A stretch of 64,000 nt of DNA, from positions 2,232,001-2,296,000 of the forward strand of contig NZ_AP022568.1 of NCBI RefSeq assembly GCF_010727605.1, in the 5' to 3' direction. This document shows positions 1 through 7,317 of the stretch, piece after piece. The first letter of the stretch is position 1. Every line of letters begins with the position of its first letter. This stretch comes from Mycobacterium simiae (lineage in GTDB: Bacteria; Actinomycetota; Actinomycetes; Mycobacteriales; Mycobacteriaceae). The position numbers were made by a program, and so were the translations under genes. The notes beneath the pieces were generated by a model, which was given only the letters and a program-made list of their open reading frames with translations, had not been told where the DNA came from and did not search any database.

Positions 1-1328
1 AGGTGAAAACCGTTGTGCGGGAACTCGAAATTGAAGAACGTCGCTTCGACCTTCTCGTACTGGGACGCCGCGGGCAGCACGTAGTGCGCCAGCCGGGCGG
101 TCTCGGTCATCGCGACGTCGACGACGACCATCAACTCCAGCGACCGGAACGCCTCTTCGCATGCGGCCGAGTCGGCTACCGAATGTGCTGGGTTGGCGCT
201 TTCGACGATCATCGCGCGGAAGCGGTCCGGGTGGTCGGTGAGGATCTCCTCGGGCACCACATTGGACGGCACCAGGCCGGCGATGATGGGGGCTCCGGTG
301 ACCGGGCTACGCCCGGAAACCGTACTGAACAACGGAGCGACCGACGAATGCAGGTGTTGGCCACCCTTTTTCGCAAAGTTGCCGGTGAAGATCCAGAGCA
401 GCTTGTTCAAGTAGGAGCACAGTGTGCTATTCGGTGCCTGCTGAACGCCGAGGTCTTCGAATACCGCGACGCTGTGGGCGGTGCCTATGCGCCGGGCCGC
501 CGACCGCAGCAGCTCTTCGTCCACTCCACAGTGCATCGCGTAGTCACGCACCGAGACGTCGCGCAGCGCGTCGCGCACCACCTCGGCGCCGTGCACGTGC
601 TCGGCGAGAAATGCTTCGTTGCAGAGGTTTTCCTGGACCAGCACCGCCGCCATGGCCGCCAGGCACCAGGCGTCGGTACCCGGCCGCACCCGCAGGTGGA
701 AGTCGGCCATCTTGGCGGTGTCGGTGACCACGGGGTCGATGACGATCATCGACCGCTTCGGGTCCTTGGCGATGTCGTTGAGCACCACCCGGGCTCGCGG
801 AAAACTCTGCGACATCCACGGGTTCTTCCCGACGAACACCGACACTTCGGCGTGTTCGAACTCGCCTCGGGTATGGCCGCCGTAGAGCTGCGCATCGACC
901 CATGCTTCGCCGGTCTTCTCCTGCGCCAACGCGTTTGACCGGTACTTCGCCCCCAGCGCCTTGAGGAAGGCGCCGCTGTAGGCCCCACCGAGATGATTGC
1001 CCTGACCGCCACCGCCGTAGTAGAAGATCTTGTCGCCGCCGTAGGTGTCGCGGATGTGCTTGAAGCCCTCGGCGATCTCGACAATCGCGGTGTCCCAGTC
1101 GATCTCTTCGTAGCTGCCGTCGGCGCGCCGGCGCATCGGGGAGGTCAGCCGGGCGCGGTTGTTCTGATAGTGGTCCAGCCGCAGCGCCTTGTTACAGGTG
1201 TACCCCTGCGACGCGGGATGGTTCTTGTCGCCGCGGATGCGCGCCAGTGTGCGGTCTTCGACCTGGACCACGATGCCGCAGTTGCATTCGCAGAGGACGC
1301 ACGCGGTGGACTGCCACTCAGCAACCAT
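1..1328 (-). CDS. Molybdopterin oxidoreductase, N-terminal 442 residues (3' end outside window)
   Basis: This is a DMSO-reductase-family molybdenum enzyme that carries a bis-MGD cofactor and one Fe4S4 cluster. The cluster site is visible at the N-terminus as C10-x2-C13-x3-C17 with a fourth Cys at residue 45. The text that follows is typical of the family (YGGGGQGNH, VGKNPWMSQS, DPVVTDTAKMAD). I see no twin-arginine signal, so a cytoplasmic location is likely. The ATG at 1328 lies inside the end of the upstream TetR gene (11-bp overlap), which indicates co-transcription and translational coupling. The pair matches Rv0196/Rv0197 of M. tuberculosis in order. The substrate cannot be read from sequence. 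The C-terminal domain is beyond the window edge. Confidence 0.9.
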   Translation of the reverse strand, partial: MVAEWQSTACVLCECNCGIVVQVEDRTLARIRGDKNHPASQGYTCNKALRLDHYQNNRARLTSPMRRRADGSYEEIDWDTAIVEIAEGFKHIRDTYGGDKIFYYGGGGQGNHLGGAYSGAFLKALGAKYRSNALAQEKTGEAWVDAQLYGGHTRGEFEHAEVSVFVGKNPWMSQSFPRARVVLNDIAKDPKRSMIVIDPVVTDTAKMADFHLRVRPGTDAWCLAAMAAVLVQENLCNEAFLAEHVHGAEVVRDALRDVSVRDYAMHCGVDEELLRSAARRIGTAHSVAVFEDLGVQQAPNSTLCSYLNKLLWIFTGNFAKKGGQHLHSSVAPLFSTVSGRSPVTGAPIIAGLVPSNVVPEEILTDHPDRFRAMIVESANPAHSVADSAACEEAFRSLELMVVVDVAMTETARLAHYVLPAASQYEKVEATFFNFEFPHNGFH

Positions 1329-1923
1329 CGGAGGGTTTCCTTCCCAGAGCTGTCAGCAGCGAGGTGCGCAACTGACGATGGATGATGTCCAGGGGTGCCA
1401 CGTCGCGGCGCACCCGGGCCAACACGATGGCACCCTCGAGCGCCGAGGTCGTCAGCACCGACAGTTCGGCGGCGGCCTCGGCCGGTATGCCGTCGGCGAT
1501 GAAGCGCCCGGTGATCTGGTTGGTCCAACGCTCGAACGCCTCGGCGGCGCGCTCGATCACCGGGGCCATTCCCTCGCGCTCCCGGGCACCGTCGGGCTCG
1601 GAGCCGGATTCGACGGAAACCGCCACGACCGGGCAACCCGCACGGAAATTGCTGTCGAGCAGTTGACGCCGGTACTTCTCGATCAACGTATCCAGCAGGT
1701 CAAGTCCGCTGTCGGCCCCGGCGATGATGGCGCCGACGTGATCACCGGCGTAGTCGACCGCCTCGCAAAGCAATTGGGTACGGCCGCCCGGAAAGTAGTG
1801 ATAGGCCGACCCGCGCGGGGCGCCGCTGTGCTGCAGGACGTCGGAGATCGCGGTGGCGTGGGCGCCGCGTTCCCGGATCAACAGCGCAGCCGAGACCACC
1901 ATCCGCTCGCGTGGACTCTTCAT
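1318..1923 (-). CDS. TetR-family regulator (LmrA/YxaF-like)
   Basis: This is a transcriptional repressor of about 201 residues. The N-terminal helix-turn-helix is clear (RERMVVSAALLIRERG, then TAISDVLQHSGAPRGSAYHYF), and the sequence around SAYHYFPGG resembles the LmrA/YxaF group. A longer in-frame extension reaches 2028. I chose the ATG at 1923 because GAAAGGGG precedes it at good spacing and because the perfect operator-like palindrome 1941-1960 would otherwise lie inside the coding region. It overlaps the molybdopterin oxidoreductase by 11 bp, so it probably controls that gene and itself. It matches Rv0196 by position. The ligand is unknown. Confidence 0.88.
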   Translation of the reverse strand: MKSPRERMVVSAALLIRERGAHATAISDVLQHSGAPRGSAYHYFPGGRTQLLCEAVDYAGDHVGAIIAGADSGLDLLDTLIEKYRRQLLDSNFRAGCPVVAVSVESGSEPDGAREREGMAPVIERAAEAFERWTNQITGRFIADGIPAEAAAELSVLTTSALEGAIVLARVRRDVAPLDIIHRQLRTSLLTALGRKPSDGC

Positions 1924-1940
1924 CGCTGCCCCTTTCGGCT

Positions 1941-1960
1941 TATGTATGATGCTATACATA
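1941..1960. promoter_or_regulatory. Perfect inverted repeat, probable TetR operator
   Basis: TATGTAT-N6-ATACATA is a perfect 7-6-7 inverted repeat 17 bp upstream of the TetR start codon. This spacing and symmetry are typical of TetR self-operators. Binding is inferred. Confidence 0.7.
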
Positions 1961-2055
1961 AATCCGGCGCCGGCGAAAGCCCGGCGCGAATCCGTCCGTG
2001 ATCCGGAGGACAGAGCTAAAGACTCCACGCGCCCAGGGCGGGCAGTGCACCGTGG

Positions 2056-3132
2056 CTAATAGTGGTGCCTGGCGATAGGGGGTCCGCCGGGTGGGTTGTC
2101 CTCGTCGGACATCAACGCGGGCACCATTTCGCTGGTTACCAGTCCGTGGTCTCGCGTGAGTTCATCGACTACCCCGAAGGATTCGGCGATGTTGGCCGGG
2201 GTGTCAATGATGACGGTGACTACCGGCACGTGGCGGCTCAGGGAGAAGAATCTGTCCCCGTGGGGCGGGTGATCGCCATGGAAGCCCCAGATTCCGCGTA
2301 GGGCGGTCGCACCGTCGGGCGTTTTGCGTTTGCGAAGCTGGTAGATCAACGCGCGGTGAATCGGTACGCGGTTGTGGTGGGCGGATTCGGACGTGTAGAT
2401 CATCAACTTCTGCCAGAGTGGCAGACCATCTTCATCGGTTTCCGGCAACGCGTGGGGACGTTCAAATAGTTGACCGTCACGTTTACACACGCGCACCCGT
2501 TCGATGGTGATCACTGGCCGATAAAGCAGTCTGCCGAGTTCGGGCAATACCCGGCAGATGAGGTCGCGCGAGCCGACCGCAACAACCATCATTGGGACCT
2601 CGGGGTTGCGACTGAAGAATCTCGCCCGTTGGCGGTGACCGCTTGCGGTGCCGTCGACGCCCAGGAATGCCGTCGCGCCGGCGAGTCCACACTGGTACAT
2701 CAGGTCGCAGATCGCGACGAAAGCGGGGACGCCGTGGACGCGTTCTTTGCGCCCAATGTAGACCGTCAATTTGCCGGCCTCAGGCAACTGGTCTGCGAGT
2801 TCCACTCGGCCGATGTCCTCGCGCAGCAGTCGGGCCCGCTCGAAGGTAACCAGGCCTCGCTGTTTGATGGCGAGTACCTCCTCGAGCAGTGGCCGGACCT
2901 TGCTGCTGGTGTCGACGGCTTCCACCAGGACGGGCGGGTCCTCGGACAGCGATAGCGACTCATCGGTTCTGAGGTGGCGTCCGGTCCCGAAGCCGCCAAT
3001 GCCGCGCAGCACGATGGTGTTTGCAACTCGATACCGTTCGTACAAGTCGAGCAGCATATCGGAGACAAATCCGTCGCCAGTCCGCCGTCGCTCGGCCACA
3101 TAGACGCTAAGTTTTAGACAGTCTTCATCCAT
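2056..3132 (-). CDS. Triple DUF190 (PII-like) protein
   Basis: The 358-residue soluble protein is built from three consecutive DUF190-type units. Unit 1 covers about residues 5-105 (LKLSVYVAERRRTGDG, then VLRGIGGFG). Unit 2 covers about 125-235 (KLTVYIGRKERVHGVPAF, LGVDGTASG). Unit 3 covers about 245-345 (KLMIYTSESAHHNRVP, LRGIWGFHGDH). DUF190 domains are usually about 110 residues and single, and have a PII-like ferredoxin fold, so three in one chain is unusual. No membrane segment is visible. It lies downstream of an antiporter and an HPP membrane protein on the same strand, so a role as cytosolic sensor or regulator of ion transport is a reasonable guess. The gap of 573 bp suggests its own promoter. 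Confidence 0.8.
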   Translation of the reverse strand: MDEDCLKLSVYVAERRRTGDGFVSDMLLDLYERYRVANTIVLRGIGGFGTGRHLRTDESLSLSEDPPVLVEAVDTSSKVRPLLEEVLAIKQRGLVTFERARLLREDIGRVELADQLPEAGKLTVYIGRKERVHGVPAFVAICDLMYQCGLAGATAFLGVDGTASGHRQRARFFSRNPEVPMMVVAVGSRDLICRVLPELGRLLYRPVITIERVRVCKRDGQLFERPHALPETDEDGLPLWQKLMIYTSESAHHNRVPIHRALIYQLRKRKTPDGATALRGIWGFHGDHPPHGDRFFSLSRHVPVVTVIIDTPANIAESFGVVDELTRDHGLVTSEMVPALMSDEDNPPGGPPIARHHY

Positions 3133-3629
3133 CGTTGCTTCTTAGATTCGCCAAACAATAGCTTTTGCAACGATCTTCACCGTTGTGTTGTCTCGACCGA
3201 CACTGCTTCGGCGACTACTCTTTGGACCGTCGGCAGGTTCGGGCATGCTGTGGGCGGGGAGCACACGATGACGGCCGAAGTTCGTCAAGTAATTGCTCGA
3301 GGACCATCGTCACGAGTGGGATATAAAGCAGCAGTCGATATTTCGTAGTTGATCCCCATGAATTCCTTCGTTCGCCCGCCAGTCGACCTTGTTGCTGCAC
3401 GGCAGTTGGCCGGCCGCGACGTGTGCCGCGAGAAAGCCAGAGGCCCCAGGACGACAAAGTCGCACAGTTGGCTGTATCACCTCAGTGGCATCTGCTGCTA
3501 ACTTGCTGTGCATCAAAGCGATTTCAATTGAACACAATTGCGCCGATCTGAGGCCGCGCAGTGGCACGCCAAGGCGAGTGGCCGAAGCCGACCAGCCGCC
3601 GAAGTGCCCCGCTAGCCGGTTGACGTCAA

Positions 3630-3644
3630 GATCAATCATTGATC
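3630..3644. promoter_or_regulatory. Perfect palindrome GATCAAT-C-ATTGATC
   Basis: A 7-1-7 inverted repeat located 5 bp from a second perfect inverted repeat (3649-3667). It could be an operator for the DUF190 promoter or part of a termination structure after the antiporter gene. The function is inferred from symmetry only. Confidence 0.4.
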
Positions 3645-3648
3645 GAAC

Positions 3649-3667
3649 TTCGCGATGACCTCGCGAA
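3649..3667. promoter_or_regulatory. Perfect inverted repeat TTCGCGA-N5-TCGCGAA
   Basis: A 7-5-7 inverted repeat between the antiporter stop (3706) and the DUF190 gene. It is either an operator, given its neighbour at 3630-3644, or a short terminator stem for the antiporter transcript. There is no clear T-tract, so I lean towards operator. Confidence 0.4.
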
Positions 3668-3705
3668 ATTTCGCTATCCACAACAACTCTGGAATTCGTG
3701 AGGCG

Positions 3706-4998
3706 TCAAGCGGCCGAGAGATCTTCGTTCGATAGCCTCGGCGCTATTTCTTGACCGTCGGATCGCAACAGTAACCAGCCTTTACGTAGCACGTAGTCGA
3801 GCCAGGCACCGGCGAGTTGCGACGTGAGAACCGCCGCGATCACCAGCGTTGTATAGAACTTCGAGCTGATGATGCCGGTGTCGAAAGCGACACTGGCCAA
3901 TACGATGCCCGGCCCGCCACGGGCGTTGGTGGTGATGCCGAGGTTGATCAGTTCGAGTCCCCGAAAGCCGGCAAGCCGGCCCGCGAGCGACACCGACATC
4001 ACTTTGATCGCGCAGGTGCCGACAATGAAGACGGCGATCATCGGCAAAGAGACGCCGCGGACGAGGTCGAGCTTCAGGCCGACGACCGCGAAATAGACGG
4101 GGATGAAGAACGCGAAGGACACTTTGCTGATCGCCTCGACTGCGTCGGCGAAGATCTTGCGCTTGCGGTGCACGACCGCGAAGCCGGCCAGGAATGCCGC
4201 GAAGACCAGGTTCACGTCGAGCGCTCCGGCGACCGCGCAGTAGGCGAGCAGGACGGCAATCACGTAGCCGGTGGGCGACTGCTGTGCAAATGCGTTCCAG
4301 CGGGCCGTGTTGACGCGTTTGACGACTCGCGGAGCGATCGTGAGCCCGACTACGAAATAGGCGACCGTCACCAATAGGTGCGAAAACAGCTGCCATGGCT
4401 GCAGCGTCGTCTTTCCGGCGACGGCAGTTGCGACCGCCAACGCCAGCCAAAGCACGATGTCTTCGAGCACGGCAACGCCGAGAACGAGCCGTGCGAATCG
4501 GGTGTGCAGGATCTTCAGGTCAGCGAAGATCTTCGACACCACCGGTACCGACGTGACCGCGACACCGACTGCCAAAATAATGATGAGCGACAAGCGATTC
4601 CCGTGTGGACCCGCCATGCTCGAGCTAACCAGGTGCGGCCCGAATGCCAGCCCCAGCACAAACGGCGTCCCGGTACCTACCACGATGAGCCAACTCACCG
4701 CGCGGCGCTCGCCGCGACCGAAGAGTTGCTGCATCTCGCTGCCGGAGAGAAACATCAGCAGCAGCAGCCCTAACCAATAGACGAAGGTCAAGATGTGGCC
4801 CGGGTGCCTGGCGTTTTCGAAGATCTGCGCCATGAAGGGCAGCCGACCGAGCAGCGCGGGGCCAACGACGACTCCGGCAAGGATTTCTCCCACCACTTTC
4901 GGCTGGCGAAGCTTGATGAACAGATACCCCAGCAACTGAGCCAGTCCGACGAGTAGAAGTAAAACGAAGACAATGGCGGTCAATTGCGCATTGGACAC
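3706..4998 (-). CDS. CPA2 (Kef-type) monovalent cation/H+ antiporter
   Basis: This is an integral membrane antiporter of about 430 residues with roughly 12 hydrophobic segments. Family text is visible: an N-terminal QPKVVGEILAGVVVGPALLG, GVAVTSVPVVSKIFADL in the middle and AFFIPVYFAVVGLKLDL in the second half. No C-terminal TrkA-N nucleotide-binding domain is present, so any gating input would have to come from another protein. I chose the GTG at 4998 because AAGGAG lies 6 nt upstream. The frame extends further, to 5025, without support. It overlaps the upstream HPP gene by 19 bp, so the two are cotranscribed. The ion (K+ or Na+) cannot be decided from the sequence. Confidence 0.88.
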   Translation of the reverse strand: MSNAQLTAIVFVLLLLVGLAQLLGYLFIKLRQPKVVGEILAGVVVGPALLGRLPFMAQIFENARHPGHILTFVYWLGLLLLMFLSGSEMQQLFGRGERRAVSWLIVVGTGTPFVLGLAFGPHLVSSSMAGPHGNRLSLIIILAVGVAVTSVPVVSKIFADLKILHTRFARLVLGVAVLEDIVLWLALAVATAVAGKTTLQPWQLFSHLLVTVAYFVVGLTIAPRVVKRVNTARWNAFAQQSPTGYVIAVLLAYCAVAGALDVNLVFAAFLAGFAVVHRKRKIFADAVEAISKVSFAFFIPVYFAVVGLKLDLVRGVSLPMIAVFIVGTCAIKVMSVSLAGRLAGFRGLELINLGITTNARGGPGIVLASVAFDTGIISSKFYTTLVIAAVLTSQLAGAWLDYVLRKGWLLLRSDGQEIAPRLSNEDLSAA

Positions 4999-5990
4999 CG
5001 CGAACTCCTTACTCGATCGAGGCATTGCCCACGGCCAGCCCTCGGTGCGAGCACCCAGCGGCGGTAGAGCAGGAAGGTGAGCGTCAAGGCGGCGGTGCCG
5101 ATACCCACGCAGACCGGATAGCTGATCCCGGGCGAATGGATAACGAGCGGAAGAAGCCCGACCGCCAGCGCGGGCGGCATGTGAATCTTCAACACGCGAA
5201 GGACCACAATGCCGAACGCCATGTCGAAGCCGGCCGCAATGCCATTAATTGGCTGCACGCTGACGGCAACCAACCCCGCACCCGAGATGAGAACACACGC
5301 GACTGGAAGAGCCAACGGTTTTCCGGCCCAGGGACACGAAGTGGGATGGGCGAACATCTCGTAGGCCATCACAATGAGCGGCGGAATCAACATCAAGCGA
5401 AGCCCGGACGCCGTTGCGCACGATGCCATCACCGCGAGAAACAGGAAAAAGGGTAATATCCATTTTCCCCCGGTTGGCCGTGTTTCGAATACGTCGTCGA
5501 GGTCCACATCCGAAACCTGCAAGGACGCATGGTATTTGCGGCGATAGTAGCTGCGCCACGGCAACAAGATGCCGCTCAGAGCAACCAGCCCGAGCCCGAT
5601 CGATGCCGGATAGAGCCAGTTTTTGACATCCAACACGATCGGCAGTACGCCGGCCGAAACGGCCGGAACCATATGTGATTTAAGTGCTTTGAGCAGAACC
5701 AGACACGCCGTCACGACAAGCATGATGGTCAGCGCATGGTAGGGCAGTTTCCGGCTAATCCCGGTACCCACAACGGCCGCCAACACCGGTGTCAGGATCA
5801 GTCGCACCGGCTGGCTCGCCCACTTCCCCCAGGGGCGGGTCAATACATCGTGCGAAATCGCCCCGAGTCCAGGGAAAGCCAGGTAATACCAGCCGCTCGC
5901 TTGCGCTAGGGTCGCAATCGCCCCTATGCAGAGCACCGCTATACCATCCATGGCAAGGTCAGCACGGGGTGCCAGAGCTCGATCAGCCAT
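4980..5990 (-). CDS. HPP-family integral membrane protein with internal duplication
   Basis: The 336-residue polytopic protein contains two HPP-like halves. Each has a Pro-Trp/Ala-Gly-Lys element, a long hydrophobic stretch and a similar VLRVLKIHMPPALAVGLLP / VLLKALKSHMVPAVSAGVLP block. A hydrophilic linker of about 40 residues (YYRRKYHASLQVSD and after) separates the halves. Typical HPP proteins have a single unit of about 150-200 residues. Some plant and cyanobacterial HPP proteins carry nitrite transport activity, which is interesting given a NarK gene 1.3 kb upstream. The start ATG at 5990 lies 41 bp after the sulfotransferase stop, and the gene overlaps the antiporter by 19 bp. The transport role is inferred. 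Confidence 0.8.
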   Translation of the reverse strand: MADRALAPRADLAMDGIAVLCIGAIATLAQASGWYYLAFPGLGAISHDVLTRPWGKWASQPVRLILTPVLAAVVGTGISRKLPYHALTIMLVVTACLVLLKALKSHMVPAVSAGVLPIVLDVKNWLYPASIGLGLVALSGILLPWRSYYRRKYHASLQVSDVDLDDVFETRPTGGKWILPFFLFLAVMASCATASGLRLMLIPPLIVMAYEMFAHPTSCPWAGKPLALPVACVLISGAGLVAVSVQPINGIAAGFDMAFGIVVLRVLKIHMPPALAVGLLPLVIHSPGISYPVCVGIGTAALTLTFLLYRRWVLAPRAGRGQCLDRVRSSRCPMRN

Positions 5991-6031
5991 AGACCCTGGG
6001 TCCTTGATTGGCTCCCACTCGTTCTGGGTGT

Positions 6032-6967
6032 TTAGCGCGCGGAAGGCATTTGACCGGTCTCAAGCCAGTGAGCGCATTCCGCGCCCAGCTTTGCTAGCGC
6101 AACGCGGTCGAATCGCTCGACTTGTGCCGGAGTCAACTCGGTGCGGTGGTCGCGCTTGAGCCCCTTGTGAAAGAAGGCCTTGGCGCTGGACATGTGAGCA
6201 CCGCCAAATGGCGCCATCTTCTCGGCCCTGGCGCTCATATAGTCGAACGAACAATGCTCGACGATGGCGTCCATGCGAAGCGAAGCCGGATCGATGGACA
6301 AAAACCTTGCCAGCCGGTCGATTTCGCCGGGCAGGTTGTTTTTCAGCTGTTGGTAATGCAGGAGCAAGACGTTCGGCGCGTCGCGCAGCGCCCACCACGA
6401 CTCCACGATGTCGAGGAGATCGCAGCACTCACACCCGTTAGTGTCTAGCCACCAATCGAAGAACTTCCGCATGTCCTCGGGAATAACAAGAGGTGTCGGG
6501 TCACCTGACCACTCGGCGTGAATCTTGTTGATTTCCTTCATGGTCGGCTCGGAGAAATTGTATAGATAGTTGTGAAAGCTTATTCCGATGTCCTTGCCGT
6601 TCCTACCCACGAACACATATCGGGCCTCGGGCGCGATCGGAAGTGCATCCGCGGGCAGATGTGACTTCATCACCCGCCGCAACCCGGCTTCGCGCTGCAC
6701 CTTCAACACTTTGAGCATCCCCGCGTGATCCCCCCAGCTGGAGTCGAGCCACGGAGACGTATCCGACAGACCACCCTCTTGGTCCTCGCCGTTGTGCAGA
6801 ATTTGCTGGACGATGCGCTGGGTCCAGGTGGTGCCCGCCTTGAACGGGTCCACGACGACTATATCTCGCTCGACAAATCCGCCCTGTGAGAGGAAATCCT
6901 CCCACACCCTCGAGTCGGAGAGGTAATCCCTGAGAACCCTGGTCGGTGCAAGCAGCTGGTTATCCAC
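6032..6967 (-). CDS. Sulfotransferase (PAPS-dependent)
   Basis: This enzyme of about 311 residues transfers sulfate from PAPS to a hydroxyl acceptor. The 5'-phosphosulfate loop is at residues 41-48 (PFKAGTTW), and the 3'-phosphate site is visible as VGRNGKDIGISFHNY. LLHYQQLKNNLPGEIDRLARFL is a usual late family block. The GTG at 6967 follows AAGGAAGG at about 10 nt. An in-frame ATG at 7057 would add 30 residues without family similarity. Mycobacteria use Stf enzymes to sulfate trehalose or glycopeptidolipid glycans. The acceptor here is unknown. It heads the sulfotransferase-HPP-antiporter run, and base use is less GC-rich than in the core genes, which suggests transfer. Confidence 0.88.
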   Translation of the reverse strand: MDNQLLAPTRVLRDYLSDSRVWEDFLSQGGFVERDIVVVDPFKAGTTWTQRIVQQILHNGEDQEGGLSDTSPWLDSSWGDHAGMLKVLKVQREAGLRRVMKSHLPADALPIAPEARYVFVGRNGKDIGISFHNYLYNFSEPTMKEINKIHAEWSGDPTPLVIPEDMRKFFDWWLDTNGCECCDLLDIVESWWALRDAPNVLLLHYQQLKNNLPGEIDRLARFLSIDPASLRMDAIVEHCSFDYMSARAEKMAPFGGAHMSSAKAFFHKGLKRDHRTELTPAQVERFDRVALAKLGAECAHWLETGQMPSAR

Positions 6968-7317
6968 GGTAGATCGCCTTCCTTGTCCTTCATTCGCAAA
7001 AGACGCACACAAATCGCCCGGCGTTGGCGCTGAGAAAAAGACGCTGGCAAACTTCATCGAACCGCCGCCATGTCGGTTCGATGTGCAGTCATCTGCCTCT
7101 ATTTTTACTCGCCGTGATTATTATTGTGTATCAGCAAGCTTACTGTTGGCTGTGTTCTGAGTGCGTGGTTCCTGGCCTTTTCGCCACGTGTGCGGTCCAG
7201 TCGCCAAGGCCTGCGCAGACGCCGACACGGCCCGACCATCACCCGATCGGGCCCATGCACCAAGGCGTCGAAACGGCCGCGCAATTAGCCGAGCTTCAGT
7301 GGAACCTTGATTGACTT
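6968..7317. other. 350-bp intergenic region downstream of narK
   Basis: No gene is supported. It holds an AT-rich patch (about 7105-7140) that could carry the sulfotransferase promoter, and a GC-rich hairpin (7229-7253) after the narK stop. Confidence 0.5.
7229..7253 (-). terminator. Hairpin GGCCCGA-N11-TCGGGCC after narK
   Basis: A perfect 7-bp stem with an 11-nt loop, about 65 bp past the narK stop on the minus strand. It has no T-tract, as is common for mycobacterial terminators. Confidence 0.4.

Larger units (their letters stand above)
3133..3705. other. 573-bp intergenic region between antiporter and DUF190 genes
   Basis: The base composition is visibly less GC-rich than in the flanking conserved genes. 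It contains a 123-codon minus-strand reading frame (3310-3681) with no recognisable motif and poor mycobacterial codon character, which I do not accept as a gene. Two palindromes (3630-3644, 3649-3667) lie just after the antiporter stop. A TTTGGACCGTC element (3221-3231) lies upstream of the DUF190 start and recurs upstream of the SPW gene. Confidence 0.6.

Noticed and set aside
3..938. 311-codon plus-strand frame at the left edge
   Set aside because: Antisense to the clear molybdopterin oxidoreductase frame with its Cys cluster; the translated product is Arg/His-rich noise.
1318..2028. Long 236-residue version of the TetR protein
   Set aside because: The extra N-terminus reads through the operator palindrome and has no family similarity; ATG 1923 has a good ribosome site.
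3211..3231. DosR box upstream of the DUF190 gene
   Set aside because: Only TTTGG and part of the flanking bases fit; the GGGAC half-site is missing.
3310..3681. 123-codon minus-strand reading frame in the antiporter/DUF190 gap
   Set aside because: No motif, no ribosome site, atypical codon use, and it covers the two palindromes.
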